DNA from: Coccinella septempunctata
Taxonomy: Eukaryota; Arthropoda; Insecta; Coleoptera; Coccinellidae
Assembly: GCF_907165205.1 (NCBI RefSeq)
Contig: NC_058190.1
Span: forward strand, 16,066,001 to 16,130,000
Direction of reading: 5' to 3'
DNA: 64,000 nucleotides
Below the pieces are notes generated by a model that did no database searches, had not been told where the DNA came from, and saw nothing but the letters and a program-made list of their open reading frames with translations. Position numbers and translations under genes: made by a program. Shown here piece by piece: positions 30,006 to 41,465 of this stretch. Numbering within the stretch: position 1 is the stretch's first letter; each line of letters opens with the position of its first letter.

Positions 30006-31661
30006 CTATTGGAGTTCAGTCGAATGTTCTCGTCGAAATCCAAATTGTTCGGGTGGAATTATCTTCAACATTTCTGTTTCCTCATTGAGCCTTTTAGCGA
30101 TAACCCTCTCGACAATTTTCCCGAGTGCTGATAGTAGGCTGATTGGTCTATAATTTTGAGGAAATTTCCGTTCCTTTCCAAGCTTGTTGAAAACTATCAT
30201 TTGTGCAGTTTTCCATCTCTTTGGGTAGTATTCGGTCCTCATCACTCCGTTTGTAATATTCGTCAATGCTGCTATTCCTTTTCTAGGCAATTTCTTCAAC
30301 ATATAATTCTTTATCCAATCTTCTCCCGGCGCTTTCCTGTTTTTCAATTTCATTATGATCTCTTTGATCTCTGTTGGTGAAGCCGGTTTTGGAATGATTT
30401 CGGTTTCCGGTGGTTCCATCATCAGTTCTTCGTTTGTCCCACTTCTTCTTCTAGATCTTCATTGTCATCATCATTTCTGTAATTTATTCTGGCTTCTCTA
30501 TCAATTGAGTCGGCAAGTGCTTCGGCTTTTTCAAGTCTCGTATATACCATTCCGTTTGTTCCAGGCAGTGGAGGTATAACTGTCCGTTCTCGTCGTAAGC
30601 GTTTTTGCATTTTCCGAGCCGAGTGTACTATTACTACTATACTATTGTATTCAGTTCACTTAATCTTTGGTGCCATCTGTTATTACGCAGTTCTGTTAAA
30701 GCATTTTTCAATATCCGACTATGCTTATTCAGTTTTTTCATGCCTTCTTCTCTTTTTGTTGTTCTGTAGATTTTTCTGAGTCTTCTGTTCTTTTTTAAAA
30801 GTTCCTTTATATCCCTTGGCGTATCTTCATGTGAATGTTTCGGAATTGGTTTCCTTATTCTCTTGGTGCTTTCTTCATAGGCTTCTGCTTCATCTAATTC
30901 ATCCCGGGTGTTTATTCGGGGAATTTCAGTGATTTTCTCCTGAAGTAAATTCTTATTGTCTGTGCGATCCTTGGTTTGAGTCTCTTCTTCGTTTCTTGGG
31001 CCATGTCCCACTATGAATTCTATGAGATTGTGGTCTGAAGTTCCGTATTCTATTGTATCAATGCTGATTTCTTCAGTGATGCCTTTCATTACGACAATGT
31101 CCAGTATATCGGGTAGTCCATTTACTCTTGGTATGTAGGTCGGTATATCAGGTCCTATCACAACTGCATTAAGTTTTTCAGCATAAATCTTCCCCCGTTG
31201 GTATTTTCCACTCTACTATTCCATTCCTGCGATTTGCAGTTAATATCACCAATTATGATTTTCGGGTGTCTCTCTTCTAGTAGCATTTTTAAATCCTCTT
31301 CCAGCATGTCCTTATCCGGTGATTTATAAGTTGAAATAATCTTCACTTGTCCTCGATTGGTATTCATAATAATCGATTCCGCTTCTAGTTCTTGACCATT
31401 GAATATTTGGTAGAAATGGTGATCCATATTCCTTCTAGCCAGTATAGCAACGCCACCTGTGCTGTTAGGCCTATCATTTCTGTAGATATCGTAATAGGGA
31501 AATGCTATCCGAACGTTGGGGTTGAGTCTTGTTTCTTGGAGAGCTATGACATCCGCTCTCTTCTCTTCAATCAGTTCTTTGAATTCGGGTCTGCGGGCTC
31601 TCAATCCTTCGACGTTCCAAGAGACGATTATGAGATTGTTCTTTATCGTCGTATCAGCCAT
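30006..31661 (-). pseudogene. Jockey ORF2 remnant of copy C
   Basis: The endonuclease frame (31661-31158) is intact up to the GDINCKSQEWNS block and breaks at about 31190, where copy A has a few more bases. The second frame (31161-30637) has a short in-frame deletion in the linker. An insertion near 30630 and a shift near 30440 precede the RT fingers (30422-30006). It ends before the catalytic Asp pair. The start still overlaps the upstream ORF1 stop region as in copy A. Confidence 0.8.
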
Positions 31662-32360
31662 TAAATATTCTCAATAACTTGCTGCATCTTCTTGTCAATC
31701 TCTTTCTCCAGATTCTGCATCATCGTGCTGAGGAGGTTTTTCGTGAACTTATCCAGTTCCTCAGTGATTCCAGAAATTCCTCTCCTGGTTTCGGCTTTTT
31801 GACGGTTTTTGCCTTTTCTGTCTTTTTCTCTGATTTCTTCGTCTCTTTGACTGCTTTGGTTGCAGTTTCCTGGGGTTTCTTCACTTCCGAAGGGTTTTGG
31901 GCTGGCTTCGAAGTATTTTGTGTTGGCCTCGAGCTGGTTTGGTTCGATCTTGGCGATCTCTTGGTCTTTTTAGTGACCAATTTCCATTCGCTACATCCCT
32001 TGTAGCTGGCTGGATGTCCTTGCTCTCCACAGAGAATACAAGAAGCATTTCGCTCCTCGTTCTCCCTGGTAAGCGTACACTCCTTGGAGCTGTGATTACC
32101 GGAGCATTTCACGCACCTCCATGGAAAAGTGCACTTACTTTGGGCATGTCCATATCGCTGACAGCGATAACATTGTCCAGGCCCGGTCGTCCTTCTCTAA
32201 AGTTCAACAACACAGTTCATGTTGTAGAGCCTTCTCACCTCGAAGATACCCTTATTCTGGGTTTTAACCAGCAATAAGGGCATCGCCTCTTTGTTATATT
32301 TGAGGTCATCCTTATGACCTCAGCATCGACGATCCCTTGATCCTTGAGGTCGTCAAGGAT
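30014..32360 (-). mobile_element. Jockey-type LINE, degenerate relative of copies A and B (copy C)
   Basis: It is very close to copies A and B at the DNA level but truncated at both ends. The 3' boundary falls inside the RT just after FGFRREHSTELQ, so the YADD motif, 3' UTR and tail are missing. The 5' boundary falls within ORF1 at about 32360, next to a palindrome. Small deletions and frameshifts break both ORFs. The lack of a tail and TSD suggests rearrangement rather than simple 5' truncation. Confidence 0.8.
31679..32340 (-). pseudogene. Jockey ORF1 remnant of copy C
   Basis: It retains the zinc-knuckle region and C-terminal tail (32112-31720 reads CSGNHSSKEC and CVLCGEQGH-like blocks). 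Frameshifts occur near 32200 and 32290 upstream, and near 31795 at the tail. The N-terminal half is absent beyond about 32360. Confidence 0.75.
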
Positions 32361-32381
32361 CAATCCCCCACCCATCCATGC

Positions 32382-32420
32382 CATAACCAATACTGTAATA
32401 TAATTACAGTATTGGTTATG
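32382..32420. repeat. Perfect 18-bp palindrome at the broken end of copy C
   Basis: CATAACCAATACTGTAAT (32382-32399), a 3-nt ATA spacer and the exact complement (32403-32420). The palindrome follows within 25 bp of the point where homology to Jockey ORF1 stops. Such short-spacer perfect arms are typical of fold-back repair junctions. Confidence 0.8.
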
Positions 32421-32903
32421 TATAACCAATTTATTGAGGGCCGACAAAGGGTTTTGCTGCAAAACAGGCACCAGCTGCATCACTTTACGATCTCTTCAGT
32501 TTTTCAGAGTGGAATATTTATGAAATATATCAAAGACCACCGGCTTGTGTTTTACATACCCTGAAAGTTTCAACGAATAGGAGTGCGTTCGTCTTGGGAA
32601 GTTTTTTATTGCTATGAAATGAAGCATTTCTGCTTTTCTCATTCTGATAGAATTTTTCATACAAACAATTTTTTTTCGTGCTTACGAAGTCTTGTATGGG
32701 AAAAAATAGGAAAAATTGATGATATGAATAAGAAACTCGGCGAATTATTTTGTATAACCTGTAATAGGATATCCGGTCTCCTCACAAAAAATGTCGAATA
32801 ATTATCTCACTATTTCAAATCAAAACTGAAAGGGGAAAATTTTGGATCCGAACGAGCCTCGAACTCGAACGATTCTTAACAAAAAGGATTATTTAATTTT
32901 GGG
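32421..32903. other. No gene recognised
   Basis: Short frames only. The start repeats part of the palindrome (TATAACCAAT). No element boundary could be fixed. Confidence 0.45.
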
Positions 32904-33510
32904 CTAAATATAATTTATATCGAGCTCTTCCATTATCAGAAATGAGGAGACAGAAAGACCAAGGGTGTGGGAAAACCAACCCAAATCATTTATATAAATT
33001 ACAAATGCAATTATGTTTCTGACATGTCTTTCCAGTATAACTTTATTATGCTCAATATCCGAAGAACATTTCGCCAATTGACTCGACAGAAGTTCTTGTG
33101 AAACCCCAATGGAACTAATATCATCCTTAATTGAAACAATATTGGTAGTGAGAGAATCCAACTCGGACATCAATTCCTTAAAATGGCGCATTATAAGTGG
33201 AGCGTCATCAGAATCACAGAACAGACCCATTGACTTACTTTATGATCAGAATCAGATTGGCCCGCCGACGGTATGGGGCAGCTTGGCAGCTTGATGTGGC
33301 AGAGTGAGGTGGAACATTTTTTCCCCTGCGCGATCTAGAGCAATTTTTACAAATCTATTTCTGTCCAGTCTCCTTGAATTCCTAGCATCCGACGGCGCAC
33401 TGGCGCAAACAAGATGAAATTTTTTAGCGCAGAACGAGCATGAAATTGTTTCATCGCACAAATTCAGTGCTTTCGAGCAATCGAAACAAGTAGGCATAAT
33501 AGAGATTATT
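32904..33510 (-). pseudogene. LINE ORF1 fragment with PHD-like finger and coiled coil
   Basis: On the minus strand, residues from about 33495 read CFDCSKALNL, then CSFCAKKFHLVCA, a Cys4-His-Cys PHD-like finger of the kind found at the start of CR1/Jockey-type ORF1 proteins. After a frameshift (about 33240) comes a helical segment with coiled-coil character (LMSELDSLTTNIVSIKDDIS, 33180-33040). The sequence then degenerates, with a YINDLG motif near 32990 that may come from an RT. It could alternatively be a host PHD pseudogene, but the finger plus coiled-coil layout favours a LINE ORF1. Confidence 0.5.
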
Positions 33511-33698
33511 GTATGTGATACTACATACAACACAACGTGCATGGATGGCTTTAGTAGGAAATCGTCTTGCACTGGTCGATGCCGTTCCAGTTCTTAGTTA
33601 GAGTTCGCTGTATTGCGAGTATGAAATATGTGCGCCAAGGCAATATGAAAAGGAGTGAGCAATGTTGAGATTTGCCGGCGTGATGGAGAGGAAACAAT

Positions 33699-33706
33699 CA
33701 GAGACT
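33699..33706. repeat. P-like element target-site duplication, left
   Basis: CAGAGACT is repeated exactly at 35395-35402. Eight base pairs is the P-superfamily size. Confidence 0.8.
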
Positions 33707-35394
33707 GAAAGATTATAGAGTAGGAAGATGGGAAACGACCCTATATCTCTAGTACTAAAAACCGACTACACTTTGGGCCTGTGCTTCACATACTGAGAAA
33801 TTAGATGGCGCTGAAATCGTAATGTCAAACAGTTAAATTACAGTTGTCTGCTTTATAATTGAAGGGCACGAAATTCGAATTTTATTCCTTGTCTTGGATT
33901 CGAATATCGACTTAGTCGAGATCAGAAAAAAACATCCTGAGCGACAAAACAAAACCAGGGCTTTGTTTAGTGATCAGGATGTTTTTTCCTGAAAACATTG
34001 TTTTGAATCAATTAATATTAATGAAATACTTTGTTAGATTTGCTATATTTTTATTTGAAATTTATAAAAAATATGACAGAATTGAAGATTTTACAGGGTA
34101 TATTTAAAGGTGTGGTTTTTTTGACAGGTACAACTGGTGAGAATAATTTTGTCGAAATTCTCACCTTTGAAAACACTTGTATACAAATAATATATTAGCT
34201 TTGAATAAAGGATACAAAAGTACATATTGAACTATTAGATATCAAAGTTGATATTTCCATGAAATACATCTTTTTGAATCGATAGAATTTGTACAATTTT
34301 TAGCAGAAATCTATATGAACAAATATTCAATATACTATATACTTTGCATCGAAAGGAGTTGATTGTTGTTTTCAGTTTTCTGATCTTTCTATCACTTCTG
34401 GAGAAAGACTTGGAAGTACTCTGCAGGGTGTGAGAACTTCTTTCAGGTCACTCGGAAGAATATCTGAAAAAGGGGACGTACTGGTAATCTAATTTCATAA
34501 CAAAACAATTAATTAAATACATTGAATAAGGGATGACTTACCATCAGTATTTGTCATAACACTTTCAATCTGCTCTCTTTCCATCTCATGTGGCTCCTCC
34601 ATGAAAGGAAAGGAATGCTTTCTGCATATGAAAAAGATATGCATTCAATATACATATGATAAATGAGTAATGCATTCAGTAATGCATTGCAGATATCTAG
34701 GAAGACTTACCATCCGTATTCGATGTATCAGTTTCAAACTGCTCGCCCTCCATCGCATGTGGTTCCTATGGTGGCCCTTTCATGCATGGGATGGTTCCTG
34801 CATACAGCAACTTACGTGGATGAAAAGCTTCAAATTGATATAAAGTAAAATGCAAAGATTATAGTGCCTAACATTTTAATCTTCGGTAAAATGTTCACTG
34901 CACATGATGTAGCTTTTACTCAAGTTAATGTCTTGACGCCCACAAAATTCTATCCACTTCAGAGTACTGAAAATAAAAATCAATCAACATCCGAGTCCCA
35001 TTGTACGAGTTTCAATTCTTACGTTTCCATTTTCTTCGATAAATTTAAAAAACTTATATTTGAAGAATCCCAAACAGCAAGTTTCCACAGTTCTTCACCA
35101 TACAATGTTTTCCATACGACATTTTGAGCAAAGTCTTTGATTTTGAAGTTTTCATTTAATAAAGTACACAATTAACATGAAAATTAGGTGACTAGAACGA
35201 GCGAGGTAAACGAACAGTACGAAAATCAAAACATAAACAAATCGGCCATGTGCAAATATCTCTATGAAATGTCAAATGGCCCTTGAATAATTATTTTAAC
35301 CAGTCTTAGTATTTTAATACACAACTGAATCACCAGGCGGCGCTCACGCAAGTGTAGTCGCTTCGTTTCCCATCTTCCTACTCTATAATCTTTG
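33707..35394 (-). mobile_element. P-like non-autonomous element, complete (P2)
   Basis: Terminal inverted repeats of about 32 bp (AAAGATTATAGAGTAGGAAG, continuing GATGGGAAACGA, mirrored at the right end) sit inside an 8-bp TSD. The right end begins CA on its own strand, as in P elements, and the left has one mismatch. A conserved 51-bp palindrome lies at 33932-33982. THAP-type exons run on the minus strand from the right end. The catalytic transposase domain is missing, so it must be mobilised in trans. Confidence 0.75.
34340..35122 (-). pseudogene. THAP-domain exons of a P-like transposase remnant
   Basis: Exon 1 (35122-35023) starts MSYGKHCMVKNCGN, the first CX4C pair of a THAP finger, and ends at a GTAAG donor. 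A 56-bp intron ends in TTTTCAG. Exon 2 (34966 to about 34872) reads TLKWIEFCGRQDINLSKS, then CSEHF, the CX2H half of the finger. Further exon-like pieces with GTAAGT donors lie near 34700 and 34550 and are similar to each other. A frameshift inside exon 1 and stops later make it non-functional. THAP domains bind the transposon ends in P transposases. Confidence 0.6.
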
Positions 35395-35402
35395 CAGAGA
35401 CT

Positions 35403-36382
35403 CTTCACTTTCTTGGGCCCTTAAGAAAGACTCACACAGAAATGGGAGGGCCACGGTAATAGGAATCAGTGATACGACGGATAATCTCTGCAACAAGTGA
35501 AAAACCCGCTGACCTGAACCTCACAGTGTTCGGAGTGATCCTCAGTTACCGTAAACGGAAACAACGTACCCGGGCTGCAATATTCGACACACATCCTATA
35601 CAAAATAAGAAAAAATGAATTGTGTGAAACACGTTGGGAAACACCATATTTCGTATTCCTCGTTCTTTTGCCCTTATTTACGAAAAATAAAGGTTTTTCC
35701 CAACTGGTTGCACAAATAACTATTCTGCAATAACAACTTATTTCATTGAAGCAGATCTTTGTTTTTTACTTCTTATCTCGAGTTTAACTCATGTAAGTCC
35801 ATCGTGTTTTGGGTTTGGAATTCTGTCCTCACATTATACTTCCTACCATTTTTTCTGATCTTCTTGTAAAACTTCTGCATATGGGTTAACATGTCGAACT
35901 ACACGGTAAACCAGGTTTACCCTGTTTCTCCTGACATTCTGGCATGGCGTTTTCGTTGACAATTTTGGTTATGCTGGAAGGCAGGTGGCGTTGGAGAAAA
36001 AATCATAGAAATAGATCAATCCTAGTAGAATTTTTTTTTCACTAATTATTGCAGGTCAACGACTTAAAATGTTTCTGACAACTTCTAAGTATTTGACATC
36101 GAGTGTTAACATGGATTATGCAATGAAGTCTCCGAGTCGGAAGCTAGCGTACATGGATAGTTTACGTCATTGATTGATATTAGGTTATGGTTTAAAAATT
36201 TGATGGCCGCAATTCTTCTGTCAGTTTCATTGTACTCTAAATGAAAAGTTCTTTTAGAGTTCAATGGTCAGTTCTGACAGTTTGTTACTCTCTTTCGTTC
36301 GATTGGACTAGTAGAGTGCGTCGTCATTAAGATGTCTAAAACTCTGGTGTATTCACTGATTCGATTTTGTTTTTAATTTCGT
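35403..36382. other. No gene recognised
   Basis: No coding frame of note and no repeat boundary could be fixed. Confidence 0.45.
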
Positions 36383-37153
36383 GGGGATATGGGATCAGTT
36401 TCGTTTTTCTCACTGTAGGTAGCGCTGTTTAGAATTTGACAGAGCATTGTCAATTGATATTAATACTTTCTTACGACTTACGAATATGTTATATTTATAA
36501 GCGATTATTGATGTGTGAAAATGTATTAGTTTCGAGAAAGGGATGTAAAACATTCATTTATTCAACATGACAATAAAGAACTACAGCTAAGAATTCGGTG
36601 TTGTTGGAATTCGAGGCAGAACCAAATCAGATGAACGAACATTCGGGACGGATATAGCTAAGTTTTATGGCAACTTCAGCAATATTTCGAAGAAACTGTA
36701 TTGGAAATACGTAATGTGAATTGTGGGCATGTATTGAAAAATAGAAATACATAAATCTATTCTAGTCTGTTCTTCAAATATTCTTCACGACATATAGTGA
36801 AAATTCCCTTTCCGTCAAGTGAATATATTGGATATTTGACCAATCAACTGTGTTTTATTAAAATCATATTGAATTACCCCCTCAGGAATTCAATTTGTGA
36901 AACGGAAATTATCTTGAAGAATAGTAAATACTCCTTCGAACCCTTATTCGATAGTGTTGAAATATTGACAGATTTGTTTTTGCAACAGCTGACAAAATGG
37001 GCCAGTTTATATTTTGAATTCGTTGATCGATGTTCGATATTAACGCAAAACAAAATAAAACGAGAGAGTATCATTGGACTTCCTTTGGTAGAACAAGGAT
37101 AGAACGAGGCAAATGACATGGTGGCGCCGCCACGAAACTGATCCCATATCCCC
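36383..37153. mobile_element. Small element bounded by 22-bp inverted repeats
   Basis: GGGGATATGGGATCAGTTTC (continuing GT) at 36383-36404 is mirrored exactly at 37132-37153, giving a 771-bp unit. No TSD is apparent. An open frame at 36797-37102 has no recognisable motif. It may be a MITE of unknown superfamily. Confidence 0.55.
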
Positions 37154-37434
37154 GATTTTCAGAAATGTTGATGCTTGCAAAAAGTGACAAGTGCACACAC
37201 CAGTATTTTAGACATCTTAGTCGTCATGTCACTGAATATAATAACTGCACTGCACTACACATCGAACTTCGAAACGAACGAGGTGTTAGAAGCGTTAAGG
37301 ATACAAGCGAAAATTCATTTCATTGGTGGATGCCTGGAGTTGAAATTATGGAAAAAATGGCAAGTCTTGGAAATACCTAGCTTATATTCCATCTATTTAA
37401 TCTATGGGGATCACACTACGGACGGTTGAGCATG

Positions 37435-37930
37435 TAAGGTATTTGGGGGTGTTTCTGGATTCTAAGCTTTCTTTCAGTTTTCATATTAATAATATTGTTG
37501 CCAAGTCTCAAAATGCTTAGCTTAGTTTTTCGTATCACGAAAGAGTTCACAAATAACTCAGCTCTGAAATCGTTGAATTTTTCTCTCGTGAGAAGTAACT
37601 CAGATTACGCAACACCTATATGGTCTTTCTTTTATCATAAGTATGTCGACAAAATCGAAAGGGTACAAAAAAATTATTAAAAATCTCAATTATAGGTTCG
37701 ATCGCCGCCAGCCTTCACTCCATTATGAAGAAGAAAATTTAATTTATTATGATATACTGAGTCTGCAGAGAAGGAGAGTGCTCTTCGACTGTATTTTTCT
37801 GTATCGGACTCTGAATTGTTGTTTCAACGACCAAATGATTAATTATATCACTTTTATTATCCCACAGTATTCGGATCGTCGGAGGTTACTGTTTTACATT
37901 CCAAGAGCAAGGACAAATATGCGATAGCAT
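37435..37930 (+). pseudogene. LINE ORF2 C-terminal fragment
   Basis: Post-RT LINE blocks are readable: HVRYLGVFLDSKLSFSFHI (37430-37486), SLNFSLVRSNSDYATPIWS (37570-37625), and KIERVQKNY (37650-37678). After a frameshift comes a region ending in YSDRRRLLFYIPRARTN (37865-37918). It is interrupted shortly downstream by the gypsy element at 38005. Its 3' end may continue at 46690-46970. Confidence 0.6.
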
Positions 37931-38004
37931 TGAGTATTCCTAAAACTAATGCGCTTCTATAATTGGCATACAAGTAGTTTAGATGTTTTCAACGTTAATA
38001 TATA

Positions 38005-38208
38005 TGTAAAGAAAAGCGTTATAATCGTAGAGCTTTTCTTCAATATTATATTCGCGTTACCTGGAATGGCAGAACTAACACTTTATAATAAATTTTGAAG
38101 TTTTTTCGAAGTGTCAGAATAAATAGTTTCAGTGGTTTCAGTCTATAACGGTTATATTGAAGAAGGTTAAACTAGAGGCTTTAAATGTTGTTTCCCTCTA
38201 TTTTTGCA
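38005..38208 (+). repeat. 5' LTR of the gypsy element
   Basis: Starts TGTAAAGAAAAGCG and ends TTTTTGCA. It matches 46409-46603 apart from two substitutions and an extra 9-bp unit (a doubled GTTTCAG-type word near 38130). The flanking sequence on the left ends in TATA. Confidence 0.88.
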
Positions 38209-38223
38209 TCTACTCCACAAATC

Positions 38224-39342
38224 ATGGATAAACTGAGATTTGATTTCACCGTAAAACCAACAGCGGATGGAAAATCAAACATTATATGTGTAACTTCAAT
38301 AGCAACAACTGATGGAGAGGTTTTTGAATTACCAGATGAATACCAACCAGTAAACTTGCACCAACAACTTATTAACACTCCAAACTATGTGAAAGTAAAA
38401 AACTCATTAACAAAAGGATAAAACTAACGGAAGATATATCGAAAACTTATTTGGATGAAGAGAAAAATGTACAGTTTGATGATATTTACTTGGAAGAAAT
38501 CAAGGTAAAAACAAATACTGATAAATCTATCCCAACTGGCTCAGAAAAAATCTTGGAAAATTTTGTAGAGATGTTAATTAACTATAAGCCAACACAATTT
38601 CAATCACAGAATTTAGGACAAGTTGCGAATGATTTCATGATAGAGAAATTCACTGGCAGAAATTTGAATGCGAACCAATGGATTGAAAATTTTAATAAAG
38701 AATGTGAACATTTCCAAGTAAATGAGGACAAAAAAAAAATTGAAATTTTAAAACATTTCTTGCAATTTTCCGGAGCAGAGTGGTACAGCTGTATGATGAT
38801 TAAATATTCGATCGAATCAGAATGGAATATATGGGAGAGACATTTTTGTGATACCTTCGCGAACAAAGGATGGTCACCAGCCAGACATGCTTTAGCCTTC
38901 AAATATCAAGCAGGTTCATTGCTTGAGTATGCTTTGAAAAAAGAGAAAATATTATTAGAAGTAAGGAAGTCAATCGATACTGGGACACTTATAGACCTAA
39001 TAGCGTTTGCTCTACCTAATTAAGTTGCAGATGAAATTAATAGAGAAATTTTACGAGAAACTGAAGATCTTTATAATGAAATTGGAAAACTTGAACATTT
39101 GGTTGCAAAGAATAATAATAGTAATAAATAAGACAAAAGAAAAACTATCAATTCTGAGGAAATACGTAAACGAAATGATGAAAAAAAAAACATGCCAAAT
39201 TTGTATCAGTAAAGAAAAAGGTAAACGTTATCATCCTGGGAAGAATTGCTGGTTCAAAAAGGAAAACCATGGGGGAGTTTTGAAGACCGTGAATAACACT
39301 GCATTGGAGATAGAATTGAATGAAAAGAATCCAAAAAACTAG
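38224..39342 (+). pseudogene. Gypsy gag, broken
   Basis: The start ATG at 38224 begins a frame that shifts near 38410 and resumes at 38451-39023. The capsid-like region (FTGRNLNANQWIENF, FSGAEWYSCMMIKYS, NKGWSPARHALAFK) is characteristic of insect gypsy gag. A stop at 39021 and another shift lead to a zinc-knuckle-like CQICISKEKGKRYHPGKNC (39196-39252). Gag would form the particle and bind genomic RNA. With three disruptions it is dead. Confidence 0.75.
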
Positions 39343-39344
39343 AT

Positions 39345-39813
39345 GTGCCACCATTAATAAAGGTCAGGTTACTATTGAATGATATTCTAGAAGTTTTTGG
39401 AGTATATGATTCAGGTTCGAATGTATCGTTGATTAATGCAAAATTATTGAAGATACAGTCAACAAAAATTGCTAGTAACATACAGATAGTGAACTTGAGG
39501 ACTATCAATGGTGATGGAAAAACAAAAGGTATAGTAACCCTTAAAATCAAAATCAAAAATTATGGACATTTATGTAGTAGACAATGAAAATTTCAGTTAT
39601 GATTTTTTAATTGGTTTGGATTGCATTGAAAATTTCAAATTAGTACAAAATCAAGACTTGAAGATCACACAATTTGATGATCTGGAACAAAAGAATATGA
39701 TCTTAAGAAACTTTGTTGAAAATAATTCTCTGAATTTAAAAATTTTAGATATGTACAGGGTGAAAAGAATGAAGAGAATTATTTTTCAAATTCTGATGAA
39801 CATGAAAATGTGA
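39345..39813 (+). pseudogene. Gypsy protease (aspartic), broken
   Basis: VYDSGSNVSLIN (39403-39438) contains the DSG active site of retropepsins. After a frameshift near 39570, YDFLIGLDCI (39598-39627) gives the conserved second block. It is followed by an acidic linker leading to the RT N-terminus. Confidence 0.7.
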
Positions 39814-40021
39814 ATAGATATTATATAAATTTCAATGAGCATATAAATACAGATGAATTTGAGATAGTCGTGAATCATTTAGATATATACAAAGAATTTG
39901 AAATAAATAAATTGATAGAAAAATATAAATCAGAATTTGCGAAAGATAATAATAATAATAATAATGTCTGGCCTGCCTGGTCCCATTCCCTTTTCCTCTC
40001 TCTTTCACATCCTTTATAGGG

Positions 40022-41440
40022 GTGCTCTTTCTGCTCCCATTTCTCTACCCCTCACCCAAACCGAGAAAGGGGAGCACAAACCCATGAGAATGGTGATAAC
40101 GAGAAGCCTCGGAAACAAGTCGCTGCCTGGGGATCGTCAGGGCATGTCTGGAGCCGGCGCTGGACATGACAGCATGCGGGACGTCGATGGCAGGATGTTG
40201 AGGAAGCGGGCTCCTGCTTCAAAAGAAGCTACAGCTCCAAAGCAACAACATCAGCAACCAACGAGTCCAATTCAATTGCCGACTCGAACCGCTGAAGGTG
40301 CTGCGCAGGATATTCAGCCAGTGCTCACCCAAGCGGGGTTAGTTAGAAAGTGCATGAAGTGGACAACGTCCATGAATGAAACTATTGTGCGCATATATAA
40401 CTCCATCACGGGACTAGGGAAAAAACACGAACAACTATAGGAAAAGGCTCCATGAGGAATTCTGCAACGCCTTCCCAAATCTCAATGTCACTGAAAAACG
40501 GGTGGCAGACCAGTACCGCGTAATTCTGAGAAATGAACTAATACCAATAGCCAGAATCGACGCAATTAAACAAGAACTTCAGCGTCCGCCAGTAACAGAG
40601 AGCGACACCAACACCTCTGATGAAATTCACATGCCTGGGCAACAACAACCAGAAAAAATTGACACTGAAAGTCCATCTTGCAACCCAAGTGAGCCGGAAC
40701 ACCAGGACGATAGGGAAGAGCTCCACCGACAAGTTGACTCTGAGATGAGAAGATACTTTGCCGAACTAGAAGGAACAGATCCTCTTCATCGAATAGTACC
40801 TCCTCGACTCAATACATCCAAGAAACTGTCACTCGTAATCGACATCTTGAATAAGGACGTTTTACCTGAGTACCTACAGAATGGAAGTTCATTGGAATAT
40901 CTTCATCTAGTTTTTTACTGTACAGCGCTAACGACGGCTAAAACTATAGGGGCAAAAATTCGCCGAACGAACAACGACGGTCCAAAATTACACAAATTAC
41001 ATGCGCCAGCATGGCAGAAACGTCTTCAACACAAAACGGAGAGGCTGAGAAGAGACATTGGACGACTGACGGAGTACTTGAACGGGAATCGCGGAAGAAA
41101 GGTTGTGAAAGCTGCCAAAGAAATCATGGATAGAAACAGAACACACACAGAACGAGAGACGGATAATGCTACAGCTCACCACTGCCTCGACACTCTGAAG
41201 CCAAAGTTAAGTCTGTATGCAGAACGCCTGAGGAGATATAAAAGCAATTATAGCCGGAAAAGAGACAATAATTCATTCGAAAAGTCGGAAGAAACTTTCT
41301 ACCGGTCACTCACATCGTCTGATGGAGAAAATGGAAAGTTACCACAAAAGGAAGCCATAGAACAATTGGACCGAACAATTATCAACGAAACCTCAGTTCA
41401 ATGGAGATACCGGATGGATTGAAGATGAAAAATCTGAAGC
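40022..41440 (+). pseudogene. R4/Dong-like ORF, N-terminal region
   Basis: Two frames, 40081-40440 and 40502-41422, form the N-terminal region of an R4-type protein. They read a Gln/Pro-rich stretch, the Trp-rich LVRKCMKWTTSMNETIVRIY, then a basic helical domain (PAWQKRLQHKTERLRRDIGR) and a pre-RT segment with FYRSLTSS (41301-41324). A frameshift near 41395 leads to GWIEDEKSEAIKYEPM (41414-41461), which normally precedes RT motif 0. RT blocks do not follow. Confidence 0.55.
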
Positions 41441-41465
41441 TATAAAATATGAGCCGATGCAGCAT

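Noticed and set aside
36797..37102. 101-residue open frame
   Set aside because: No motif, inside a small inverted-repeat unit, with an overlapping antisense frame of similar length.
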